64,000 bases of DNA, from NCBI RefSeq assembly GCF_040358255.1, contig NZ_CP132938.1:2666001-2730000 (forward strand). Direction: 5' to 3'. The notes under the pieces are model-generated. The model did no database searches and was not told the origin of the DNA. It saw nothing but the letters and a program-made list of their open reading frames with translations. Each line of letters opens with the position of its first letter. The first letter of the stretch is position 1. Positions 39,860 through 47,832 of the stretch are shown in pieces. The DNA comes from Tunturibacter gelidoferens. GTDB lineage: Bacteria; Acidobacteriota; Terriglobia; Terriglobales; Acidobacteriaceae. Position numbers and translations under genes: made by a program.

Positions 39860-41176
39860 TTAGTGCGCTCCGACCAGCTGTTCAACGGTGATGATGGGGG
39901 TTCCGGCTTTGTTGCCTTCGATATAGTCTTCGAACTCTTTGCGAAACTTCTTGACGAAGGCGATGGTGGGCATCGCTGCTGCGTCGCCTAGAGGGCAGAA
40001 GGTACGGCCCAGCATGTTCTCGGCGAGATATTGAACGTTGTCGACATCTTTCTTATTGCCGCCGCCGTTATAGACGCGGGTGAGAGTCTTCTTGATCCAG
40101 TCGGTGCCCTCGCGGCAGGGAATGCACCAGCCGCAGGATTCATGCTGGTAGAACGCGATGGTGCGAAGCGCAAATTCGACGATCGAGACCGTCTCATCGA
40201 GCACGACGATTCCGCCCGAGCCTAGCATGGTGCCGGCCTTCCCCATCTGGTCGAAGTCCAGGCCTACGTCGATCTCGTCAGCAGTCATGACGGGACAGCT
40301 TGAGCCACCGGGGACGACAGCTTTGAGTTTCTTGCCGTCCTTAATACCGCCTGCTACCTCATAGATAGCCCGCTTGAGGTTGTAGCCCATCGGAAGTTCG
40401 TAGACGCCGGGGCGTTCGACGTGGCCGCTGATGCCAAACAGGCGTGTGCCGCCGTTGCGCTCGCTGCCTAGCTTGGCATAGGCCTCGCCACCCATCAGCA
40501 GGATGTGCGGTGCGTTGGCGATCGTCTCAGCATTGTTGATAACCGTAGGACCACCGTAAAGCCCGACGACAGCAGGGAAGGGAGGCTTGATGCGAGGCAC
40601 TCCGCGTTTGCCCTCGAGCGACTCCATCAGGGCAGACTCTTCGCCGACCTCGTACGCCCCAGCTCCCGTCTGCGTGATGATGTCGAAGTCCACGCCGGTG
40701 CCGAAGATGTTTTTCCCTAGGAAGCCCTTCGCGTAAGCGTCCGCGACCGCCTTCTCGACGATCTTGAGCAGGTAGCGGTACTCGCCGCGGAGATAGATGA
40801 AGCCCAGCTTGGAGCCGATGGCGAGGCCGGCGATCATAGTGCCTTCGATGACGGCGTGGGGATCGTGCAGGAAGAGGAGGTGATCCTTACAGGTGCCGGG
40901 CTCGGATTCGTCGCCGTTGACCAGCACGTACTTCGGCTTTTCGGACTGTTTCGGGACGAAAGACCACTTCATGCCGGTCGGGAAGCCAGCGCCGCCACGG
41001 CCACGCAGACCGCTGGCCTTCATCTCGCTGATGATCCACTCAGGCCCCTTGGCGATGGCCTGCTGAACGGCTTTATAGCCATCGAGTTCGACATACTTGT
41101 CGATGTCGGTCGCGCCCAGACCGAAGCGGCGGGAAACAACTTTTACCTCATCGGGGTGCGAGACGAGTGATGGCAT
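39860..41176 (-). CDS. nuoF: NADH-quinone oxidoreductase subunit F
   Basis: A 438-aa subunit that oxidises NADH, holding FMN and the N3 4Fe-4S cluster. The FMN site includes GLRGRGGAGFPTGMKW. N3 uses ESCGWCIPCREGT and the later Cys in RTFCPLGD. The ATG follows the nuoE stop with no gap. Confidence 0.97.
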   Translation of the reverse strand: MPSLVSHPDEVKVVSRRFGLGATDIDKYVELDGYKAVQQAIAKGPEWIISEMKASGLRGRGGAGFPTGMKWSFVPKQSEKPKYVLVNGDESEPGTCKDHLLFLHDPHAVIEGTMIAGLAIGSKLGFIYLRGEYRYLLKIVEKAVADAYAKGFLGKNIFGTGVDFDIITQTGAGAYEVGEESALMESLEGKRGVPRIKPPFPAVVGLYGGPTVINNAETIANAPHILLMGGEAYAKLGSERNGGTRLFGISGHVERPGVYELPMGYNLKRAIYEVAGGIKDGKKLKAVVPGGSSCPVMTADEIDVGLDFDQMGKAGTMLGSGGIVVLDETVSIVEFALRTIAFYQHESCGWCIPCREGTDWIKKTLTRVYNGGGNKKDVDNVQYLAENMLGRTFCPLGDAAAMPTIAFVKKFRKEFEDYIEGNKAGTPIITVEQLVGAH

Positions 41177-41686
41177 CTACTTCACGTCCTTTCCCTGGCC
41201 GTCGCGATAAATCTGGAAGAGAACGTCGACTTTCTCTGTGGTGAGGTCGTCGTGGAAATCATAGTTGATCTGAATGGCTGGAGCCCAGCAGCAGGCGCCG
41301 ATGCACTCGACTTCTTCCAGTGAGAAGACGCCGTCCGGGGTCGTGCCTTTATGGCCAATGCCCAGCTTATGCTTGCAGTGGTCGAGGATCTCGTAGCCGC
41401 CACGCAGCATGCAGGAGATATTGGTGCAGACCTGCACGTTGTACTTTCCGGCGGGCCTGGTGCGCAGCATGGAGTAATACGAAAGCACGTTGCGTACGTC
41501 CAACTCCAGAAGGTCGATGCGCTCCGCGATCTCGGCGATGACAGCATCAGAGATATAACCGATCTCATCCTGTGCGTAGAGCAGCATGGGCACAAGCGCC
41601 GACCGCTTGAGCGGGTAGATGGTGACGAGATGGTCGAAGCGTGCGGCCGTCTCTGGCGAAAAGATCGTATTGGCTATTTCACTCAC
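41177..41686 (-). CDS. nuoE: NADH-quinone oxidoreductase subunit E
   Basis: A 169-aa thioredoxin-like subunit with the N1a 2Fe-2S cluster. The four ligands are in VCTNISCML and CIGACCWAP. It starts at GTG 41686, inside the end of the 100-aa upstream gene (8-nt overlap), so translation is probably coupled. Confidence 0.95.
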   Translation of the reverse strand: MSEIANTIFSPETAARFDHLVTIYPLKRSALVPMLLYAQDEIGYISDAVIAEIAERIDLLELDVRNVLSYYSMLRTRPAGKYNVQVCTNISCMLRGGYEILDHCKHKLGIGHKGTTPDGVFSLEEVECIGACCWAPAIQINYDFHDDLTTEKVDVLFQIYRDGQGKDVK

Positions 41687-41981
41687 TCTGCATCATCTCC
41701 CGCGCCAGCCTCTCGGCGGCAAGGTCCATCTCTTCGGCGATACCGTTCAATTTGACCGTTCCATCTTCCTGCATGGTGAAGGTAGAGCGGCTTCCATCAC
41801 TTGATTCCATCGTCTCGTGCGTGAAGCGAAGCCATCGGCTGGCCACACGAAGTGTAATCTCTTCTGCTCCCACTTCAACTACCGCATGATGCCTGCTATT
41901 CATTCCGTGGGCGGCCGCGTAAGAGCGGATCAGTGAGGCCCACGAGGTCCAAAGTTCAGCTCTGAGGCGTGCTTCGAGCAT
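41679..41981 (-). CDS. Small unknown protein inserted between nuoD and nuoE
   Basis: A 100-aa soluble protein, without membrane segments or cysteines. The middle forms beta-strand-like runs (AVVEVGAEEITLRVASRWLRF, cut here to its pattern of alternating hydrophobics) and the C-terminus is a charged helix, MDLAAERLAREMMQ. It begins 6 nt after nuoD and overlaps nuoE by 8 nt, so it is expressed with the complex. I recognise no family. A role in assembly of complex I is inference from position. Confidence 0.75.
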   Translation of the reverse strand: MLEARLRAELWTSWASLIRSYAAAHGMNSRHHAVVEVGAEEITLRVASRWLRFTHETMESSDGSRSTFTMQEDGTVKLNGIAEEMDLAAERLAREMMQSE

Positions 41982-41987
41982 CAGAGG

Positions 41988-43256
41988 TTAGCGGTCGATC
42001 TCGCCCAGAACGATATCGATCGACCCGATGACGGCGACGACATCGGCGAGGAGACGGCCTTTGCACATGGTTTCGAGTGCCTGCAGTGTGGCAAATCCCG
42101 GATTGCGCATGTGGACGCGGTAGGGTTTGGCGGTGCCGTCGGAGACGACGTAGTAGTTCATCATGCCGTGCGGCGCTTCGACGGAGCTGGTCGCCTCACC
42201 TGCTGGAACGCCAAAGCCTTCCGTCACAATCTTGAAGTGATGGATGAGGGACTCCATCTGGGTCTTCATCTGCTCGCGATTTGGCAGGATGATCTTCGGT
42301 GCGTCCGCGACGATGCTTCCCTCGGGAAGACCATCGAGCGCCTGCAGGCAGATCTTGACCGACTCGCGGAACTCCTGCATGCGAACGATGTAGCGCGCCC
42401 ACACGTCGCCGACATCAGAGACCGGCACGTTGAACTGGAACTTCTCGTAGCCGGAGTACGGCATGTCGCGGCGGACATCGAAGTCGACCCCCGAGGCACG
42501 CAGTGGCGGCCCGGTAACGCCTAGTGCGATCGCATCCTCGGCTGAAAGGTACCCCACGCCTTTCAGGCGGTTCATCCAGATGGGGTTGGTCTGCAGCAGG
42601 CCTTCGTACTCCTCAACGTGGGCAGGAAAGTTTTTGAGGAAGGTGCGGATCTTGTCGTAGATATCCCGCGGTGGTTCGAGGCTAAGGCCGCCGACGCGAA
42701 CGTAGCTGGTCATCATGCGCTGGCCGGCTACCGCCTCGAAGATGCGCAGCAGATCTTCGCGCTCGCGGAAGCAGTAGAGGAAGACAGTGAGTGCGCCGAT
42801 GTCCATGGCGTGGGTGCCGAGCCAGACCAGGTGCGATTGGATGCGGGTGAGCTCGTTGAAGAGGACACGGAGATACTGCGCGCGCTCGGGAATCTCAAGG
42901 CCCAGCAACTTCTCTACCGCAAGGCAGTAGGCGAGGTTGTTGGTCATGGGACAGAGATAGTCGATGCGGTCGGTCATGGGAACGACCTGCTGGTAGAACT
43001 TGGCCTCGCAGGTCTTCTCGATACCGGTGTGAAGATAGCCGATATCCGGAGCCAGCCCTACGATGGTTTCACCGTCGACCTCGATGACCAGCCGAAGCAC
43101 ACCGTGGGTCGAGGGATGCTGCGGACCCATGTTGATGATCATGGTCTGGTCGCCGGACGGAGGGTTCTGTCGATTTCGTGCTGAGTTGGCGATTAAATCA
43201 TCTATGCCCGGATTGATAGCCGCCACTCCGGTAAGTTCTTCAACAGGGGGAGTCAT
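41988..43256 (-). CDS. nuoD: NADH-quinone oxidoreductase subunit D
   Basis: A 422-aa quinone-binding subunit related to the hydrogenase large subunit but without its metal ligands. Landmarks are NMGPQHPSTHGVLRL near residue 42 and the C-terminal ending VAVIGSIDIVLGEIDR. The N-terminal 35 residues are an extension rich in Pro and Asn. The ATG overlaps the nuoC stop (TAATG). NuoD normally contacts the N2 cluster of NuoB, whose gene is not in this operon. Confidence 0.96.
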   Translation of the reverse strand: MTPPVEELTGVAAINPGIDDLIANSARNRQNPPSGDQTMIINMGPQHPSTHGVLRLVIEVDGETIVGLAPDIGYLHTGIEKTCEAKFYQQVVPMTDRIDYLCPMTNNLAYCLAVEKLLGLEIPERAQYLRVLFNELTRIQSHLVWLGTHAMDIGALTVFLYCFREREDLLRIFEAVAGQRMMTSYVRVGGLSLEPPRDIYDKIRTFLKNFPAHVEEYEGLLQTNPIWMNRLKGVGYLSAEDAIALGVTGPPLRASGVDFDVRRDMPYSGYEKFQFNVPVSDVGDVWARYIVRMQEFRESVKICLQALDGLPEGSIVADAPKIILPNREQMKTQMESLIHHFKIVTEGFGVPAGEATSSVEAPHGMMNYYVVSDGTAKPYRVHMRNPGFATLQALETMCKGRLLADVVAVIGSIDIVLGEIDR

Positions 43257-43747
43257 TAGCGGTAGCCCTCCACGGGGTAGTCCTTGCGTAATGGATGCCC
43301 GTTCCAGTCTTCCGGCATCATGATTCGGCGAAGGTTGGGATGACCGCCGAAGTGGACGCCGAAGAGGTCGAAGACTTCGCGTTCGTAGAAGTTGGCGGAG
43401 GGCCAGACCGAAGTAATGCTGTCGAGCGCGGCATCGTCTCCGTCGAGACGAACCGCGAGGCGCAGACGCTCCTTCAACTTGAGCGAGAGGATGTGATAGG
43501 TGATCTGGAAGCGTGGCTCAGACGGGTACCAATCCACTGCAGTGACATCTTCAAGGAAGTTGTATCCGGCCTGCTGAGCGGCTTTGGCTGCTGTGATGAT
43601 GTTCTCTCGAGCCACCGTGATGGTCAGCTCAGCGCGGTCATATTTGGCATCTGTCGCGAGGTCGGCCAAGGCCTTGACCGCAGCGTTTTCAGGATGCGCC
43701 TCGAAGACAGCCTGTTTGCCTTTAATCGCAGAGGCTGGATCGTACAT
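43256..43747 (-). CDS. nuoC: NADH-quinone oxidoreductase subunit C
   Basis: A 163-aa peripheral-arm subunit (30-kDa family). The signature runs ANFYEREVFDLFGVHFGGHP to MPEDWNGHPLRKDYPVEGYR. It overlaps nuoA at its start and nuoD at its stop by one base each. There is no room for nuoB between nuoA and nuoC. Confidence 0.95.
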   Translation of the reverse strand: MYDPASAIKGKQAVFEAHPENAAVKALADLATDAKYDRAELTITVARENIITAAKAAQQAGYNFLEDVTAVDWYPSEPRFQITYHILSLKLKERLRLAVRLDGDDAALDSITSVWPSANFYEREVFDLFGVHFGGHPNLRRIMMPEDWNGHPLRKDYPVEGYR

Positions 43748-44160
43748 TAGAGGTCCCCTTTATCGTTCGCCCAGTTCAGGATGCCCTTTTTCCACACATA
43801 AAAGAGGCCGACGGCGACGAAGCCGAGATAGACGAGCATCTCGTAGAATCCGAACATGCGCGAGCCGGTGATGGCTGGGAGACGGCGGAAGATCACGGCC
43901 CAGGGAAGCATGAAGACGGCTTCGACATCGAACAGGATAAAGAGCATCGCGACCATGTAGAAACGCACGGTAAAGCGGCCTCGAGCGTCGCCCACCGGGT
44001 CCATGCCGCACTCGTAGGCTCCGGCCTTGGTGCGTGAGTTTTTGTGTTTTCCGATGAGAAACGAGGCGCCGACCATGCCCACAGCAAGTCCGAGCGCGAC
44101 CAGAATCTGAAGCACGAGTGGAAGGTAGTTCCAAATGTAGGGGTAACTGTGCATGGCCAT
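43747..44160 (-). CDS. nuoA: NADH-quinone oxidoreductase subunit A
   Basis: A three-helix membrane subunit of 137 aa. The conserved loop is AGAYECGMDPVGDARGRFTVRF, shown here as its main part, and the buried acids are in LFILFDVEAVFMLPWAV. Two ATGs fit: 44160 (AGAG 6 nt upstream) and 44154. It is the promoter-proximal nuo gene, and 57 nt separate it from the prepilin peptidase. Confidence 0.93.
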   Translation of the reverse strand: MAMHSYPYIWNYLPLVLQILVALGLAVGMVGASFLIGKHKNSRTKAGAYECGMDPVGDARGRFTVRFYMVAMLFILFDVEAVFMLPWAVIFRRLPAITGSRMFGFYEMLVYLGFVAVGLFYVWKKGILNWANDKGDL

Positions 44161-44217
44161 CTTCGACTCTAAGATTGCGGCTGGCAAGTGTCAAGCGATT
44201 GTCGGGCCGGTGTGCGG

Positions 44218-45177
44218 CTATCGAAGCAACGCTATGTACATATTGATCAGGTAATTACCGAAGAGCGCGCTTACCAGTCCGCCGATTGAAAGAAAGCTGC
44301 CGAAGGCAAGTCTGGAGGTCGCTCCTGCCTTGCCACGCGCGAGAAGTGCCGCACCATAGACCGCAGCGGCCAGGGTTCCGAGAAAGAGAGAGAGGATCGC
44401 CGGCCAGAAACCAAGAAAGGCCGCGATCATGGCAAGCAGCTTCACGTCACCGAGGCCCATGCCGTCGCGGTGGCGAACTGCCTTGTAGAGCCAGCGGATG
44501 AGGAGCAGAAGAAGTGCTGCTCCACAGACCGCCGCGATGCGTCCGAAGATCAGGCTCTCCGGACCGGTAAAGAAGAGATTGCCGCGATCGACCACACCGC
44601 CGGGACTGGTGAGCTGGATGTGGTGCTTGGTCAGGACAACTTCATCTTCGTTCGGGCCGAGGAAAAGGGCTTGGGTGCAGACGAGGAAGAGAGCAATGGC
44701 AATGCCGCCGAGCGTGAAGGAGTCAGGCAGGATCATCGTCTGCCAGTCCATCACCATGAGGCCGATGAGGAGAAAGCCGACGATTGCTAGACCTATGCCG
44801 GTCAGTATATGAACTGCCCACCATTCCGAGGAAAGCTGAACGTATTGGCCGATAGACGAAGAGGACGTCACTTCAAGTGTGACAACTGCGAACCATAAAC
44901 CGGTGGCAAGTTCTACAAGAAAATAGCGCCAAGAGATAGGTTGACCGCAGTCGCGGCAGCGGCCACGAAGAATAACCCAGCTCAGCAGCGGAATATTGTC
45001 GTACCAGCGAATCGGCACTCCACACTGCAGGCACCGTGAGCGCGGATGGACGACCGACTCATGCTGCGGAAGTCGTGAGATACAGACATTGAGGAAGCTG
45101 CCAAAGAGAAGTCCAACCAAAAACGCCGCGAAGAGAACGATGCCGAGCTGGTCCACCCGATGAGTATACGGTTTCAT
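44218..45177 (-). CDS. Prepilin peptidase (A24 aspartic protease)
   Basis: A 319-aa inner membrane enzyme that cuts the leader from type IV prepilins and related pseudopilins, and N-methylates them. The N-terminal GSFLNVCISRLP and two zinc-binding CxxC pairs (CLQC and CRDC) belong to the methylase part. Catalytic aspartates are in VMDWQTMILPD and GLGDVKLLAM. ATG 45177 is chosen because the homologous region begins soon after; an earlier TTG start would add 24 unlike residues. No pilin genes are in the window. Confidence 0.92.
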   Translation of the reverse strand: MKPYTHRVDQLGIVLFAAFLVGLLFGSFLNVCISRLPQHESVVHPRSRCLQCGVPIRWYDNIPLLSWVILRGRCRDCGQPISWRYFLVELATGLWFAVVTLEVTSSSSIGQYVQLSSEWWAVHILTGIGLAIVGFLLIGLMVMDWQTMILPDSFTLGGIAIALFLVCTQALFLGPNEDEVVLTKHHIQLTSPGGVVDRGNLFFTGPESLIFGRIAAVCGAALLLLLIRWLYKAVRHRDGMGLGDVKLLAMIAAFLGFWPAILSLFLGTLAAAVYGAALLARGKAGATSRLAFGSFLSIGGLVSALFGNYLINMYIALLR

Positions 45178-45272
45178 GGCCGAGTCTACGGTACCGGCTA
45201 AATGCGGAAGTCCGTACCTAAGTCTCTTCCTTCGAATACTTTGCACCAAAAAAGTACAGGTAGGAGTAATAC

Positions 45273-46730
45273 TTAGAAATCGACGTGCATGCGGACTGAT
45301 TCGACAAGCACAGGACCTCGATCCTGGTTGTAGCCCGGATGCTCGATGAACTGCAGGTCCAACGCATAGTAGATTCCGCGCCAGGTATGGAGGTTGTAGT
45401 AGCTCTCCAGAATGTCCTCTCGGGCGTAGTTCAGTTTGCCGTCGCCCAGGAGAAAGCCGAGACCTCCGAGCTTGAGGTACGCCTGGTGATCTTTCTTAAT
45501 GGCATTGGAGACGAAGACTAGACCCAGCTTGTCATTGGGACGAGACCACCTGCGGCCAGAGTAGTCGCCGCCAAACTCCACCGTCTGGTCGACCTCCGTA
45601 TAAGCAAAGGACTCATGCTGACCTTCGTTCCATCCAAGACGGCCAAACACCCTCACATCCTCCGTCAACTCCTGTTCGGCATTGAAGGTGAAGCCGTACT
45701 TTACCGCGCCGAATCTCTCAGAGTTCTGGATGACCGGCCGTGTACCTTCGCCGGCGAGGAAAGCTTTGTTGGAGTCGCGATACAAACCCATGTGAGCGTG
45801 ATTGACGTAGCTCAGGACGCGGATGGTGCCTTTGCGTTCGGGCGGTAGCAGCCTTCCGAGCAGTGGCTTGCGTAGCTCGAACTCCCAGTTCTGCCCGCTG
45901 GCACGACGAAGAGCCCAATCCAGATCGATCCCATTGGCTACGGTCGGCATCAGTGCGAGCGCGTATCGTGCGGACCAAACCTTGTCATCGTATTCGCTGA
46001 CGATGCCATAGGTGTAGCCGCGAGTGTCGGCAGCATAGTCCCAGGCACCGTTGTTGTCGACGGTCCAGTTCATGAACTGCAAATGGCTGTCGCTGCCGAT
46101 GCTGTTGATGTCGAGAAAGTCGGGCAGGCTCATCTTGCCGACGTGGAACTCCAGACGTCGCTCCGGCACTTCGCGGGCTACGGAAAACTGTGTTTGCGAA
46201 TTTTCTACGAGCTTGTTGGTGAAGCCGATCGTCTGATGGAGTTGCGCGCGGGCCATGTAGGGTGTCGAACCGAGGTTCGGATTACGGACCACATCGAGAT
46301 TCGTGAAGCCGGCCAGTCCCAGGGCCTCGCTGTCGCCCCGGCCGCCTGCAGATTCGAGGTCGAAGAGAGCGTCCAGCGCGAACTTCGGATCAGTGATTAC
46401 TTGCGCACCCAGATAAAGCGTGCCGAGCAGGGAGGTCTTGTATTCGCCGCGGGGCAGCAGGCTGTTGACGCCCTCGTAGGGCGAATGGAAGGGCCCATGC
46501 GCCTGGAAGATGATGTTTGCCTGACCGCCGATGAAAAATCGTGAATGCTCCCAGTGCGGAAACATGGTCGGGGAATCAGTTTGAACAGCGGCTGGAGCAG
46601 GAGCATCGATCTGTGATGGCTGCGTCGTCTCTGTTGCGAACTGCGTCTGCGCAGCCGAAAAAAAAGAGGCTGATAGCCACATCGCGCATGTGCCAGCAAG
46701 CAGGCGACTCCGGTTGAGGTTTCGTGTCAT
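45273..46730 (-). CDS. OprB-type carbohydrate porin family protein
   Basis: A 485-aa outer membrane protein with a signal peptide (to about residue 26, FFSAAQT). The OprB pattern is seen in GGQANIIFQAHGPFHSPYEG, ITDPKFALDALFDLESAGGRG, and alternating strands up to the C-terminal Phe (RMHVDF), the usual beta-barrel end. It should make a channel, for sugars in known members. Divergent from an RcnR-type regulator, across 150 nt with an operator-like palindrome near the regulator start, which hints at metal control. Start ATG 46730 has a weak Shine-Dalgarno sequence. Confidence 0.85.
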   Translation of the reverse strand: MTRNLNRSRLLAGTCAMWLSASFFSAAQTQFATETTQPSQIDAPAPAAVQTDSPTMFPHWEHSRFFIGGQANIIFQAHGPFHSPYEGVNSLLPRGEYKTSLLGTLYLGAQVITDPKFALDALFDLESAGGRGDSEALGLAGFTNLDVVRNPNLGSTPYMARAQLHQTIGFTNKLVENSQTQFSVAREVPERRLEFHVGKMSLPDFLDINSIGSDSHLQFMNWTVDNNGAWDYAADTRGYTYGIVSEYDDKVWSARYALALMPTVANGIDLDWALRRASGQNWEFELRKPLLGRLLPPERKGTIRVLSYVNHAHMGLYRDSNKAFLAGEGTRPVIQNSERFGAVKYGFTFNAEQELTEDVRVFGRLGWNEGQHESFAYTEVDQTVEFGGDYSGRRWSRPNDKLGLVFVSNAIKKDHQAYLKLGGLGFLLGDGKLNYAREDILESYYNLHTWRGIYYALDLQFIEHPGYNQDRGPVLVESVRMHVDF

Positions 46731-46847
46731 TGAACTGTTATCTTCAGCCCTGAAAGTGAACAGAGTGCAAATTGGCCGACGGATTGAGCCTTTCGAAGGT
46801 CGGGCGACTCTGATCGCAAGATTGCATCTACATCGCCCGTCACGGTA

Positions 46848-46866
46848 GTATACCCCGGTAGGGTAC
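46848..46866. promoter_or_regulatory. RcnR/CsoR-type operator
   Basis: TACCC (46851-46855) and GGGTA (46861-46865) flank CGGTA; the outer bases extend the dyad toward GTATACCC/GGGTAC. TA-flanked C- and G-runs are typical of CsoR and RcnR sites. It ends 14 nt before the regulator ATG and about 118 nt before the porin start. Confidence 0.65.
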
Positions 46867-46880
46867 ATGGGGTGAAGCAA

Positions 46881-47156
46881 ATGTCACACACAAAGTCGGC
46901 TCAGATCAAATTGCTCAACAGGGTCAAGAAGATTCGAGGCCAGATAGATCGTGTGGATCGCACCCTGTCGTCAGAGGATCACGAATGCGCCGAGGTGCTG
47001 ATGTTACTCGCGGCGGCGCGTGGTGGAATCAACGGGCTGATGGCTGAGGTGCTTGAGGATCATATCCGGCTGCATCTGTTGCGCGACGGACATGCTCCTC
47101 TCACTCCAGAGTTAGGGGAAGATTTGATTGATCTCGTGCGCGCCTATCTCAAGTAA
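46881..47156 (+). CDS. RcnR/FrmR-family metal-sensing repressor
   Basis: A 91-aa all-helical DUF156 repressor. From the ATG at 46881 the ligand set is His3, Cys36, His61 and His65, which matches E. coli RcnR (His3, Cys35, His60, His64) for nickel and cobalt rather than copper CsoR (Cys-His-Cys). The motif DHECAEVL and RGGINGLMAEVLEDHI resemble RcnR, while RGQIDRVDRTL and the ending LVRAYLK resemble FrmR. GGGGTG stands 6 nt upstream. A GTG at 46872 would add three residues and move His away from position 3. It probably represses itself and perhaps the divergent porin gene. Confidence 0.88.
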   Translation: MSHTKSAQIKLLNRVKKIRGQIDRVDRTLSSEDHECAEVLMLLAAARGGINGLMAEVLEDHIRLHLLRDGHAPLTPELGEDLIDLVRAYLK

Positions 47157-47224
47157 CAGTTTGCACAGTTTCCTCTCGACTGCCTTATGAAACTCGTGAC
47201 TTCATCGCCGCACTCAAAGATCGC

Positions 47225-47446
47225 TCAATTCGACTTTGCTCCAACTACCACCAGACCAATCCCAGCAATGAGCGAGACCGTGCTCAAGATCGGAGAGAGC
47301 GGAAGGGTGTCCTGAGTCTTACGCGAGATCTGAACCGGTCCTGCGTCGACCACCTTCTTCTCGTGTGTGAAGGAGAGTCCGCCGGTGGCGTACCCGATGA
47401 TGCCAAGGACGATGAGGAGAATTCCAACAATAGTTGCTGCCTTCAT
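47225..47446 (-). CDS. Small two-helix membrane protein
   Basis: A 73-aa protein with helices at 4-24 (ATIVGILLIVLGIIGYA) and 51-70. Between them a polar loop KKVVDAGPVQISRKTQDTLP. ATG 47446 is chosen because AAAGG stands about 10 nt upstream. It resembles unnamed small membrane proteins of the DUF3185 size; I assign no function. Confidence 0.65.
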   Translation of the reverse strand: MKAATIVGILLIVLGIIGYATGGLSFTHEKKVVDAGPVQISRKTQDTLPLSPILSTVSLIAGIGLVVVGAKSN

Positions 47447-47593
47447 GGAGTGAGGCCTTTCTTCTTCGAATGAAGATCGCGACTTAATTTCTGATGCCGA
47501 TTTCGACTTGCGCAGATGCACCATCACTGTTTACCGGCGAACTTGCATGCAACCGGACCTCGGGAGTAGTCTGCTTTTACACGGGAAAGGAGG

Positions 47594-47659
47594 ATGGTCC
47601 AGCCTATGAAAATTGATGGAAGATGTAGTTCAACGCAACGTGAGGTGACTGAGGCTTAG
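47594..47659 (+). CDS. Possible leader peptide upstream of thiG
   Basis: AAAGGAGG (47586-47593), the strongest Shine-Dalgarno sequence nearby, touches ATG 47594; an in-frame ATG 47606 lies 12 nt after it and would encode MKIDGRCSSTQREVTEA. Both end at TAG 47657-47659, within the first stem-loop of the thiG leader. A Cys codon sits mid-peptide. No homology is claimed. Confidence 0.35.
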   Translation: MVQPMKIDGRCSSTQREVTEA

Positions 47660-47816
47660 AGCGTCCATAGCTCTAGTCCTGGCGGTCTTTGTACAAAAGT
47701 CCACGCCGAGGCCCAGTCCGAGTATGGACGCCTCAGGTCAATCTCAACAGTTCACCGCCAGACGGCTCGCTGCTCTCCTTAGAGTGCGAGCCGTTTGCGT
47801 TTACCCCGCACTCTAA
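47646..47816 (+). promoter_or_regulatory. Structured thiG leader with two exclusive hairpins
   Basis: Stem 1: TGAC-TGAGG (47646-47654) and CGTCCATA (47662-47669) pair with TATGGACG (47723-47730) and CCTCAGGTCA (47731-47740). Hairpin A: ACGGCTCGC (47762-47770) with GCGAGCCGT (47786-47794), plus CTCT/AGAG inside. Hairpin B: TTAGAGTGCG (47779-47788) with CGCACTCTAA (47807-47816). A and B share bases 47779-47788, so they cannot form together. B ends 16 nt before the thiG ATG, near its AGGAT. No TPP riboswitch core is present. The rest of 47447-47832 holds no other gene. Confidence 0.6.
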
Positions 47817-47832
47817 CGGTAGGATATTAACC

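Noticed and set aside
38444-39991. Long plus-strand open frame opposite nuoG
   Set aside because: Shadow of nuoG; no recognisable motif.
46872-47156. Copper sensor CsoR
   Set aside because: The third ligand position is His65 rather than Cys, and His3 is present, which fits RcnR better.
47641-47832. TPP riboswitch before thiG
   Set aside because: The conserved CTGAGA and ACCTGATC cores are missing; the visible hairpins do not fit the TPP fold.
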